From JALYXS01 sp051003795 (GTDB taxonomy: Bacteria > Acidobacteriota > Terriglobia > Bryobacterales > Bryobacteraceae), in contig JBPCKZ010000186.1 in the NCBI GenBank assembly GCA_051003795.1, positions 1 to 8,602 on the forward strand: a DNA stretch of 8,602 bases, read 5' to 3'. The translations under genes were made by a program, and so were the position numbers. The notes under the pieces are model-generated. The model was not told the origin of the DNA. It made no database searches and worked only from the letters and a program-made list of their open reading frames with translations. Position 1 is the first letter of the stretch, and each line of letters opens with the position of its first letter. This document shows positions 1-6,287 of the stretch, one piece after another.

Positions 1-107
1 CAAACTCCAACGATTTCGGCCGCCTCCAGCCAGTTGATCTTCTTCGCCATCGCCTTCAAAATCACGTCCTGTACTTTCATCGTCTGCTCCACTGCCGCGG
101 CGTTCAT
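1..107 (-). CDS. IS transposase, N-terminal fragment (helix-turn-helix region)
   Basis: Only the first 35 codons are in the window. They read MNAAAVEQTM, then KVQDVILKAM, AKKINWLEAA and EIVGV. The stretch from KVQDVI to EIVGV looks like the start of the helix-turn-helix DNA-binding domain (a recognition-helix type seen before an integrase-like catalytic core) found in ISNCY-type transposases. The frame is open up to base 149, with a stop at 150-152. Possible starts are GTG at 125, ATG at 107 and ATG at 80; 107 is chosen because it gives the full helical region without a poorly supported extension. No strong ribosome site precedes it. The catalytic DDE part is not visible, so whether the element is intact cannot be told. 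Confidence 0.6.
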   Translation of the reverse strand, partial: MNAAAVEQTMKVQDVILKAMAKKINWLEAAEIVGV

Positions 108-155
108 CGAGCTCGGGTTTGTCACAACCCCAGCTTCGCCACATTTTGGTTAAAG

Positions 156-172
156 CGGACAGATCACCTGTT
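156..172. repeat. Subterminal IS repeat, inner copy
   Basis: CGGACAGATCACCTGTT. It matches the copy at 181-197 at 16 of 17 positions in the same orientation, with start-to-start spacing of 25 bases. Its position just inside the IS tip suggests a transposase-binding site. Confidence 0.7.
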
Positions 173-180
173 TACTCAAC

Positions 181-197
181 CGGACAGATCACATGTT
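181..197. repeat. Subterminal IS repeat, outer copy
   Basis: CGGACAGATCACATGTT, differing from the inner copy only by A instead of C at base 193. It merges with the palindrome GTTAAC (195-200) and the presumed IS tip at about 204. Confidence 0.7.
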
Positions 198-220
198 AAC
201 GACACGCCAACCGAATTGTC

Positions 221-249
221 TTGACATTCATATGTACATAAGCCAAAAT
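221..249 (+). promoter_or_regulatory. Promoter candidate for the cytochrome gene, with a palindrome in the spacer
   Basis: TTGACA (221-226) is a perfect sigma-70 -35 box. CAAAAT (244-249), 17 bases downstream, matches four of six -10 positions. The spacer contains the perfect 10-base palindrome TATGTACATA (231-240), which is placed where a repressor could bind. Transcription would begin near 256, inside or next to the ribosome site at 254-260, so the leader would be very short. That is a mild argument against this exact -10. The promoter starts about 17 bases outside the IS end. Confidence 0.45.
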
Positions 250-253
250 TTCG

Positions 254-260
254 AAGGCGG
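254..260 (+). promoter_or_regulatory. Ribosome binding site that sets the TTG start of the cytochrome gene
   Basis: AAGGCGG lies nine bases before TTG at 270-272. No ATG or GTG lies in frame upstream before the stop at 222-224, and a start at 270 gives a complete lipoprotein signal. Confidence 0.6.
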
Positions 261-269
261 ATTGAACGT

Positions 270-2753
270 TTGAGACTACAGGGCCTCACCGTTATCGGAA
301 TATCCGGGCTGGTTTTGCTGGCCGCGCTAGCCGGTTGCCGGCACCGGCCTGAACCCGGCACGGTCCTCGATGAAGCGCGGCAGGCGAACCGCGCGGTGAA
401 TTCGTTCCCGCCGGCGGACGAAGATTATTTCCGCGACATGGACGGCGGAATCACCGCTCAGCCCGATCCGGCGAACGAGCACGGGTCCTGGGTCAAGGGC
501 CGCGACACCTGGATCGCGTGGACGGGCGGCAACGATCGTTTCTGGGACCGGATCACGCTATCGAGCTTCGGCGCGCTCGACTTTCTCAAGACCGTTTCGT
601 CTCACCCGAAACTGAAATTCAGCCGCGATAACCGGTGGAATTATCTGGGCCTTGTGAACGAGCCCTGCTTCGATAAACCTACCGGACCCGACCCCCGGCG
701 ATACGGACTGTGGATCGACCAGCGGAGCGCGGGTTGCCCGCCCGACCCTTTCGAGAACGAATCGAAGTATCCGGGCGTGAAACTCGGCGCCCGCGGAAAG
801 AATCTGCCAGTCGGATCCTTCTACGGATGGGGCACGGGCATCGTCGGACTTCGTCTATTCCCCAATCCGGAATTCGACGAAGCCGCCGCTAAGAAATGGG
901 ATGCCGAACGCTACTACAACGATCCCAGCTATTACAAATCGAAGGATCTAATCCGGCCCTATCGCGTCGGGATGTCTTGCGGGTTTTGCCATGTTGGACC
1001 CAACCCCGTCAAACCGCCGGACGATCCGGAGCACCCGAAATGGGAAAATCTCTCATCCAACGTCGGCGCCCAGTACTTTTGGATCGACCGCATCTTCGAT
1101 TGGGACGCCGACGCAAGCAGCTACGTTTTCCAGATGTTCCACACCTCGCGCCCGGGTACGCTCGATACCTCGCTTGTCTCGACCGATAACATCAATAATC
1201 CACGCACCATGAACGCGATCTATAACCTGGGCCCGCGACTTACTCAGGCCAAGCGATTCGGGAAGGAAACTCTGGCGGGCGGAGGCTTGAATAACAAGCA
1301 GCTCAACGACTACGTTCCAGCTTCTTCGCCGTTGGCGGCTTTTTTTACTAAGCCCGACACGGTTTACAGCCCGCGCGTCTTAAAGGACGCGTCCGATTCC
1401 GTGGGTGCGCTCGGGGCCTTGAACCGGGTGTATTTGAACATCGGCTTGTTCAGCGAAGAGTGGCTGCTGCACTTCAACCCCCTCATCGGCGGCCGCAAGA
1501 CGACACCGATCGAGATTGCGGTGGCGCGCAAGAACTCCGCTTTTTGGGAGGCGACCGAAGCCCAAACTCCGGACATGGCCCGCTTTTTTCTGAATAGCAC
1601 CGCGCCGCATAAACTGAAAGACGCGCCCGGAGGCGGCGCTTACTTGTCCCAAGACGAAGGCGCGCTCAGTCTCGGTAAAGTTGTGTTCGCCGAAAGGTGC
1701 GCCCGCTGCCACTCGAGTAAGTTACCGTCTCCAGCACCCGGTCTCGATCCAGGAGGGTGCGCCGGCAAGGATTACCTCACCTGTTGGAACAAGTATTGGG
1801 AATGGACTAAGACGGAAGACTTCAAGTCCCGGATGCGAGCCTTAGTCACCGCGCCGGATTTCCTGGATAATAACTTTCTCTCCGCGGAATTCCGCGTGCC
1901 GGTTACATTGCTGCGGACCAACGCGTGCAGCCCGCTCGCGACTAATTCCATCCGAGGGAATATTTGGGATAACTTTTCGTCCGAGACTTTTAAGGAACTG
2001 CCGGCCGTTGGTGAAATCACCGTGTACAATCCCGTGACCGGCGAACCCCGTCAGTTCAAACTACCCGGCGGGGGAAGAGGATACACGCGGCCGCCATCCC
2101 TAATCGGCGTATGGTCGACGGCGCCGTTCCTGCTCAACAACACGGTCGGCAAGTTTAACCCTAGTCCGTCGGTGCAAGCCCGGCTGGACTCGTTCCAGGA
2201 TTCCATCGAAAAACTGTTGTGGCCCGAGAAGCGCGATCAAGATCCGTTATTCGGCGGCGCGCTCCGCGGCAAAGTTTCGGGTACGCACATCGATCGGACC
2301 ACCACGCGAAGCTATCTTCGCATCTCTCCCGGTTACGTGCCGGATAATTTGAGAGGCTTGATCGGCCTTGGAGGACGCATCTTTCCAAGTTTCTTCGGCG
2401 GCGGTGGAATTGAGATCGGGCCCATCCCGGCGGGAACGCCCGTCGGGCTGCTAACAAACTTGAACGTGCTGGCCGACGATTCGGATCTGCTCGGCCATGT
2501 GGATCACGATCGCAAAGTATTGGATCTGGCGCTGCGGATTAAGAACGATCTGCTGGCGCTGGGCGACAATCCGAGTGACGACGATGCCCGCCGGGTGTTC
2601 GCGAACGTTGTGAATCCTCTTATGGACCTGAGTAAGTGCCCGGATTACATTGTGAATCGAGGACATTACTTCGGAACGGATTACCTACAGGAGGAACCCG
2701 GTTTATCCGACGGCGAGAAGCGGGCTCTTATCGAATTTTTGAAGACAATGTGA
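270..2753 (+). CDS. RoxA-like di-heme c-type cytochrome lipoprotein (annotated elsewhere as di-heme cytochrome c peroxidase)
   Basis: An 827-residue exported heme protein. Residues 1-23 form a lipoprotein signal ending in the lipobox LAGC with Cys23, so the mature protein should be lipid-anchored outside the cytoplasm. Two CxxCH heme sites are present, CGFCH (237-241) and CARCH (477-481), 240 residues apart. Late motifs are PPSLIGVWSTAPFLLNN (608-624), RGHYFG (797-802) and the ending GEKRALIEFLKTM. This arrangement resembles the RoxA/RoxB rubber oxygenases and the wider di-heme peroxidase superfamily. His799 could be the distal ligand of the second heme, by analogy with RoxA. Six further cysteines (133, 156, 497, 505, 553, 790) could form disulfides. 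It is longer than RoxA (about 680 residues). The start is TTG with AAGGCGG upstream. A GMC flavoenzyme follows after 22 bases. The substrate is unknown; oxygenase, peroxidase and dehydrogenase-partner roles all remain possible. Confidence 0.8.
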   Translation: MRLQGLTVIGISGLVLLAALAGCRHRPEPGTVLDEARQANRAVNSFPPADEDYFRDMDGGITAQPDPANEHGSWVKGRDTWIAWTGGNDRFWDRITLSSFGALDFLKTVSSHPKLKFSRDNRWNYLGLVNEPCFDKPTGPDPRRYGLWIDQRSAGCPPDPFENESKYPGVKLGARGKNLPVGSFYGWGTGIVGLRLFPNPEFDEAAAKKWDAERYYNDPSYYKSKDLIRPYRVGMSCGFCHVGPNPVKPPDDPEHPKWENLSSNVGAQYFWIDRIFDWDADASSYVFQMFHTSRPGTLDTSLVSTDNINNPRTMNAIYNLGPRLTQAKRFGKETLAGGGLNNKQLNDYVPASSPLAAFFTKPDTVYSPRVLKDASDSVGALGALNRVYLNIGLFSEEWLLHFNPLIGGRKTTPIEIAVARKNSAFWEATEAQTPDMARFFLNSTAPHKLKDAPGGGAYLSQDEGALSLGKVVFAERCARCHSSKLPSPAPGLDPGGCAGKDYLTCWNKYWEWTKTEDFKSRMRALVTAPDFLDNNFLSAEFRVPVTLLRTNACSPLATNSIRGNIWDNFSSETFKELPAVGEITVYNPVTGEPRQFKLPGGGRGYTRPPSLIGVWSTAPFLLNNTVGKFNPSPSVQARLDSFQDSIEKLLWPEKRDQDPLFGGALRGKVSGTHIDRTTTRSYLRISPGYVPDNLRGLIGLGGRIFPSFFGGGGIEIGPIPAGTPVGLLTNLNVLADDSDLLGHVDHDRKVLDLALRIKNDLLALGDNPSDDDARRVFANVVNPLMDLSKCPDYIVNRGHYFGTDYLQEEPGLSDGEKRALIEFLKTM

Positions 2754-2771
2754 CGCGGTTCGTCGACCGCG
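2754..2771 (+). promoter_or_regulatory. Intergenic hairpin filling the ribosome-site position before the GMC gene
   Basis: CGCGGT (2754-2759) and ACCGCG (2766-2771) form a perfect six-base GC-rich stem with loop TCGTCG. It begins directly after the cytochrome stop codon and ends four bases before ATG 2776. No purine-rich ribosome site is visible. A role in coupling or in limiting translation of the second gene is inferred. Confidence 0.4.
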
Positions 2772-2775
2772 AACT

Positions 2776-4686
2776 ATGAGTACGGATTACGAATACATCG
2801 TCGTCGGCTCCGGCGCGGGCGGCGGACCTTTGGCCGCCAATCTGGCGAAAGCCGGTTTCAAAGTCCTTCTGATGGAAGCCGGCGGCGATCCTTGCGCGGA
2901 GGACGAGATGGGCCGCCTCATGTACGAAGTCCCCATCTTCCACGGCCTCGCGACCGAATACAAACCGTGCGCCTGGAGCTACTACGTCCGGCACTATACC
3001 TCCGACGACCGGCAGGCAAAAGACTCGAAGAAGGTCGCTATCGGCGGACAGGACACCGTCTGGTACCCTCGCGCCGGAACGCTGGGCGGCTGCACCGCGC
3101 ACAACGCGATGATTACGGTAATTCCCCAGGATAGCGACTGGAACGGCATCGCCGAAATCACCGGCGATGAATCCTGGAAGGCCGAACGCATGCGCCAGTA
3201 CTTCGCGCGTCTTGAGAATTGCAAGTATGTGCCGCCCCCAGGCTCGGCGAAGGCAACAATCGAAGGAATACTGTCTTCCATCGGTGAGTTTTTCGAAGGC
3301 AAAGAGGAATGGCGCGACCAGACCCACGGGCACGGATTTAAAGGCTGGCTTACGACCTCGGAGGCCGATCCGAAATTGGCCTTAAAAGATCCCGAGATCG
3401 TCGGCGTACTTCTGAAAGGCGTCAAAGAGGCGTGGATATATCGCGTGGGCGATCCTTCCGTTCGCGTGGAATCGCGGTTCGACCCGAACGATTCCCGCAA
3501 TGCCGCATCCAGCCCGGAGGGCCTCGCGTTCACGCCGCTCGCGGTTGAAAACGGCAAACGCAGCGGCCCGCGCGAGTACGTGCTGCGCGTGCGGACGCAA
3601 TACCCCGGTAACTTGACGATCCAAAAGCATGCGCTGGTTACTCGCGTGCTATTCGAGGGAACGCGAGCGGCCGGAGTGGAGTATATAGAGCAGGCACATG
3701 TATATGGGGCCGACCCCGAGGCCGCGCGCGGTCCGGGATACGATCCGGCGTCGCTGCCGAGGAGCCAAGTGCGTGCCACGCGCGAAGTTATTCTCGCCGC
3801 GGGCGCTTTCAATAGCCCGCAGCTCTTGATGCTATCGGGCGTTGGTCCCGCTGAAGAGCTTGCGAAGTTCGGCATCCCTCTGGTTGCGAATCTTCCGGGC
3901 GTCGGAAGTAACTTGCAAGACCGCTACGAGATCGGCGTCGCTTCCGAATTCGCCAGGGATTTCGCTTTGCTTCAAGGCGGGACGTTCGCTCCCCCCGAAT
4001 CCGGTCGGGATCCCGACGGTTACATGAGCCAGTGGACCAAACAGGGCGCCGGCGTCTATGCGTCAAATGGCGCGCTGATCGGCATCGTCAAGCGGTCGAA
4101 GCCGGGCTTGCCCGATCCCGATCTCTACATTTTCGGATTGCCCGGATTCTTCCGCGGGTATCTGCCCGGCTACTCGAAGCAGTTCGAGTATCATCAAAAT
4201 CGGTTTACGTGGGCGATTTTGAAAGCCCGCACGCATAATTCCGGCCGCGTGCAGTTGAAAACCGCGAACCCGTGGGATACGCCTTCCATTAATTTTCAAT
4301 ATTTCGGCGACGGAACGCGCCAGAACGACCCCGATTTGGACGCGGTGGTTGCGGGCGTCGAATTCGTCCGCGACATGAACCGGCGATTGGCCGCGCTCGG
4401 AATTATCAAGCGCGAAGAGGTCCCAGGGCCGGACTACCAGAGCGATGGAAGTCTGCGCGAGTTTATCCGCAATGAGGCCTGGGGGCATCATGCTTCCTGC
4501 ACGAATAAAATCGGCGCGGATAGCGACGGAATGGCGGTGCTTGACAGCCGTTTCCGCGTGCGCGGCACTCAAGGGCTGCGCGTGGTGGATGCGTCCGTTT
4601 TTCCCAGGATACCGGGGTATTTCATTGTGTCGGCGGTGTACATGATCGCCGAAAAAGCCGCCGACGCGATCATGCAAGACATCTAG
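2776..4686 (+). CDS. GMC-family FAD oxidoreductase (choline dehydrogenase-like)
   Basis: A 636-residue flavoenzyme expected to oxidise an alcohol group. The N-terminal Rossmann motif GSGAGG (11-16) and MEAGG (33-37) bind FAD. The segment LGGCTAHNAM (103-112) resembles the choline oxidase segment whose His99 is covalently bound to FAD, so His109 may be flavinylated. The GMC signature AAGAFNSPQLLMLSGVG is at 341-357. The C-terminal catalytic block HHASCTNKIG (571-580) places His572 at the conserved active-site histidine. The second active-site position, usually Asn or His in an NPN-type motif, reads FIV (616-618) here. No signal peptide or twin-arginine motif is visible, so the protein is probably cytoplasmic, although its upstream partner is exported. 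It shares a transcript with the cytochrome, given 22 bases between them. The substrate cannot be assigned. Confidence 0.9.
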   Translation: MSTDYEYIVVGSGAGGGPLAANLAKAGFKVLLMEAGGDPCAEDEMGRLMYEVPIFHGLATEYKPCAWSYYVRHYTSDDRQAKDSKKVAIGGQDTVWYPRAGTLGGCTAHNAMITVIPQDSDWNGIAEITGDESWKAERMRQYFARLENCKYVPPPGSAKATIEGILSSIGEFFEGKEEWRDQTHGHGFKGWLTTSEADPKLALKDPEIVGVLLKGVKEAWIYRVGDPSVRVESRFDPNDSRNAASSPEGLAFTPLAVENGKRSGPREYVLRVRTQYPGNLTIQKHALVTRVLFEGTRAAGVEYIEQAHVYGADPEAARGPGYDPASLPRSQVRATREVILAAGAFNSPQLLMLSGVGPAEELAKFGIPLVANLPGVGSNLQDRYEIGVASEFARDFALLQGGTFAPPESGRDPDGYMSQWTKQGAGVYASNGALIGIVKRSKPGLPDPDLYIFGLPGFFRGYLPGYSKQFEYHQNRFTWAILKARTHNSGRVQLKTANPWDTPSINFQYFGDGTRQNDPDLDAVVAGVEFVRDMNRRLAALGIIKREEVPGPDYQSDGSLREFIRNEAWGHHASCTNKIGADSDGMAVLDSRFRVRGTQGLRVVDASVFPRIPGYFIVSAVYMIAEKAADAIMQDI

Positions 4687-4689
4687 CGC

Positions 4690-4718
4690 TTTACAGCGCA
4701 AAGAACTTCGTGTAATCT
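4690..4718 (+). promoter_or_regulatory. Promoter candidate for the small membrane protein
   Basis: TTTACA (4690-4695) matches five of six -35 positions, and TAATCT (4713-4718), 17 bases later, matches three of six -10 positions, including the important TA and final T. Transcription from it would leave only about seven leader bases before ATG 4732. It begins just after the GMC stop codon. Confidence 0.35.
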
Positions 4719-4731
4719 GGATAAGACGCCC

Positions 4732-5136
4732 ATGCGCCTATCCATTTCTACCATCGATATCGCGTTTATCTCGATCTTTGCGGCATTGCTCTTATCGGCC
4801 GGCTTGATCCGGCGGCACTCCGCCCTTCTGTCCTATGTTGCGGCGATTTGCTGCGCGGTTTTCGCCGCTTACGTCGATTCCCACAACGATGAGGTTCAGT
4901 CGGCGGTGCTGGTTATTTTGGTGGGAACGTTCGCGCTCGGCGCGTCGTTCCCGGCGCACGCGTGGCGATGGGCGCTTATCGCGGGGCTCTCGATTGCCGC
5001 AAGCTTTCCGGTCCTTCGGATTTTAGGCAATGACGCGCCATTCAATTGGGGAACCTTGATCGCGCTGGCGCCGGCTTTCATCGGCGCGTATGCGGGCGCG
5101 ATCCTCAGAAGAGCCGGCACTCTGGTTTCCCAATAA
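4732..5136 (+). CDS. Small hydrophobic membrane protein, function unknown
   Basis: I do not recognise the family. The 134-residue protein has about five hydrophobic segments, near residues 9-26, 31-48, 57-74, 79-95 and 106-125, and no cleavable signal. Charged residues sit in the connections: RRH at 27-29 after the first helix, DSHNDE at 49-54 after the second, and RR at 126-127 near the end. Arginines after helix 1 and after helix 5 would place those loops in the cytoplasm. No catalytic motif is visible. GGATAAG (4719-4725) is a weak ribosome site. It lies 45 bases after the GMC gene and 119 bases before the VWA gene, so neither co-transcription nor a shared role is certain. The hydrophobic pattern and consistent coding composition make it a credible gene despite its small size. 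Confidence 0.7.
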   Translation: MRLSISTIDIAFISIFAALLLSAGLIRRHSALLSYVAAICCAVFAAYVDSHNDEVQSAVLVILVGTFALGASFPAHAWRWALIAGLSIAASFPVLRILGNDAPFNWGTLIALAPAFIGAYAGAILRRAGTLVSQ

Positions 5137-5174
5137 ACCCTGCCCGCCCAATAACGAGATCTCCGGGGATTGAT

Positions 5175-5189
5175 TCGACACATTGTCGA
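5175..5189. promoter_or_regulatory. 15-base palindrome upstream of the VWA gene, possible operator
   Basis: TCGACA (5175-5180), a three-base centre CAT, and TGTCGA (5184-5189) form a perfect dyad. It lies 66 bases before ATG 5256 in the 119-base gap, the only clear structure there. With a one-base bulge it extends to GAT/ATC on the flanks. There is no T-tract, so it is not an intrinsic terminator. Confidence 0.3.
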
Positions 5190-5255
5190 TCCAAGACCGC
5201 TGTGGCCGAGCTCGCCTTGGGCGTGAGCTAAACTGGTGGCATCGGTTTCCACAAG

Positions 5256-6254
5256 ATGTTTCCCCGGATTTTGGCTTCTCCTCTTGCCGCGTGTTTGACA
5301 GCCTTCCTGGCTCTAGCGCAAACGCCCATTCAGGTTCAGGTGAACGAAGTTATCGTCCCGGTCACCGTCACCGACGACAAGGGCCGCTTCGTATCGAATC
5401 TGGATAAACAGGATTTCCGCATCTTCGACGACGGCAAAGAGCAGAAGATCGGCTACTTTACTCGCGACCGCAGCCAGCCCGTGGTGGTCGGCTTCCTGGT
5501 GGACATGAGCAACGCGATGAAGGTCCATTGGAAGACGTATCAGGACGCGATTACCGAATTAGTGCTGAACCTTCTTCCGGGCGACAAAAAATTCTCCGGC
5601 TATCTCATCACTTACGGCAACGAAGCCGAGCTGCAAGTCAATACCACCAGCGATTCCGAAAAAATGGTGGATAAGCTCTCGAAGTTGAAGCCGGCGGGCG
5701 GCGCGGCGCTCTACGATGCTATTTACATGGCGTGCGCGAATCGCGCGCTGGTGAAAGGCGAGCCGTTTGAACCCCGCCGCGTGATCATCGTGATCGGGGA
5801 CGGGCACGATACGGCTTCGAAGAAGAGCCTGAATGAGGTCATCGAACTTGCCCAGCGCAATCTAGTGACTATTTACGCCATGAGCACCATGGCATTCGGG
5901 TTCGCGAACGAAGGCGAGAAGAACCTGACGCGTCTGGCGGAAGAAACCGGCGGCCGCGTGGAGTATCCGCTGAACAGCCTGTACAAGGACGTTTCCGGAT
6001 ATCTTTCGACCCCGTCGGATGAAGGCAACTACGCTTATAAGGTCGGCACGGGTGGATATGCCGCCGAGATCTCGAGCGGGATCTTCCGCGCCGTGGCCGG
6101 TATCGCGGGAGAGATTACGACGCAATACATCCTGCGCTACACGCCGGACACGTCCCCCGAGGACACCAAGCAATTCCGCAAGATCAAAATCGCCGTGAAT
6201 CTGCAGAACGTCAAAGTGCGGTACCGGAACGGCTACTATCCGTTTCATCCATAG
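5256..6254 (+). CDS. Secreted VWA-domain protein (acidobacterial VWFA-related family)
   Basis: A 332-residue exported protein. Residues 1-21 form a signal peptide with cleavage likely after ALA (19-21). The segment VPVTVTDDKGRFVSNLDKQD (34-53) is the conserved lead-in of the VWFA-related acidobacterial family, followed by a von Willebrand A fold from about 76 to 240. The metal-site loops are DMSNA (83-87), GGAALYDAI (148-156) and IGDGHD (180-185). The usual DxSxS and the following threonine are partly lost, because residues 87 and 150 are alanines; Asp83, Ser85 and Asp182 remain. The ending YILRYTPDTS to VRYRNGYYPFHP is typical of the family. The role is probably protein or surface binding outside the cytoplasm, and the partner is unknown. 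No clear ribosome site precedes ATG 5256. TAAACT (5229-5234) could be a -10 box but lacks a convincing -35. Confidence 0.87.
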   Translation: MFPRILASPLAACLTAFLALAQTPIQVQVNEVIVPVTVTDDKGRFVSNLDKQDFRIFDDGKEQKIGYFTRDRSQPVVVGFLVDMSNAMKVHWKTYQDAITELVLNLLPGDKKFSGYLITYGNEAELQVNTTSDSEKMVDKLSKLKPAGGAALYDAIYMACANRALVKGEPFEPRRVIIVIGDGHDTASKKSLNEVIELAQRNLVTIYAMSTMAFGFANEGEKNLTRLAEETGGRVEYPLNSLYKDVSGYLSTPSDEGNYAYKVGTGGYAAEISSGIFRAVAGIAGEITTQYILRYTPDTSPEDTKQFRKIKIAVNLQNVKVRYRNGYYPFHP

Positions 6255-6287
6255 CGGTTCCGGTGTAACTTAGAAGCAGTACTCGCG

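Larger units (their letters stand above)
1..204 (-). mobile_element. Terminal part of an insertion sequence (ISNCY-like), continuing off the left edge
   Basis: Read leftwards from about base 204, the element begins TGTCGTTAAC, passes two copies of a 17-base repeat, and reaches a transposase reading frame that starts at 107 and leaves the window. A terminal TGT, repeats just inside the tip and a transposase pointing away from that tip are the layout of an IS end. The other end, the rest of the transposase and the target duplication lie outside the window. The exact outer boundary (203-206) is inferred. Between 107 and 204 there is also a small inverted repeat (GGGTT 115-119, AACCC 126-130) in the transposase leader. 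Family assignment is from memory of similar N-terminal protein sequence, not from a search. Confidence 0.65.

Noticed and set aside
176..361. Leftward 61-residue open frame spanning the IS tip and the cytochrome start
   Set aside because: It crosses the IS boundary, the promoter and the lipoprotein signal, and its composition is low-complexity and unlike any domain. It is a chance frame.
2994..3875. Leftward 293-residue open frame inside the GMC gene
   Set aside because: It is fully antisense to conserved GMC motifs, has Ser/Pro/Arg-rich content and no domain, and is expected in GC-rich DNA.
4686..4699. GCGCT/AGCGC hairpin after the GMC stop as an intrinsic terminator
   Set aside because: The stem is only five bases and is followed by AAAGAAC rather than a T-tract. 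The same bases better serve a promoter candidate.
4063..4701. Leftward 212-residue open frame over the GMC 3' end
   Set aside because: It is antisense to the catalytic His block, with no recognisable motif and no ribosome site.
4715..5408. AATCTGGATAA occurring near 4715 and again near 5397 as a shared regulatory repeat
   Set aside because: The second copy is inside the VWA coding region, in a conserved protein segment, so the match is most likely chance.
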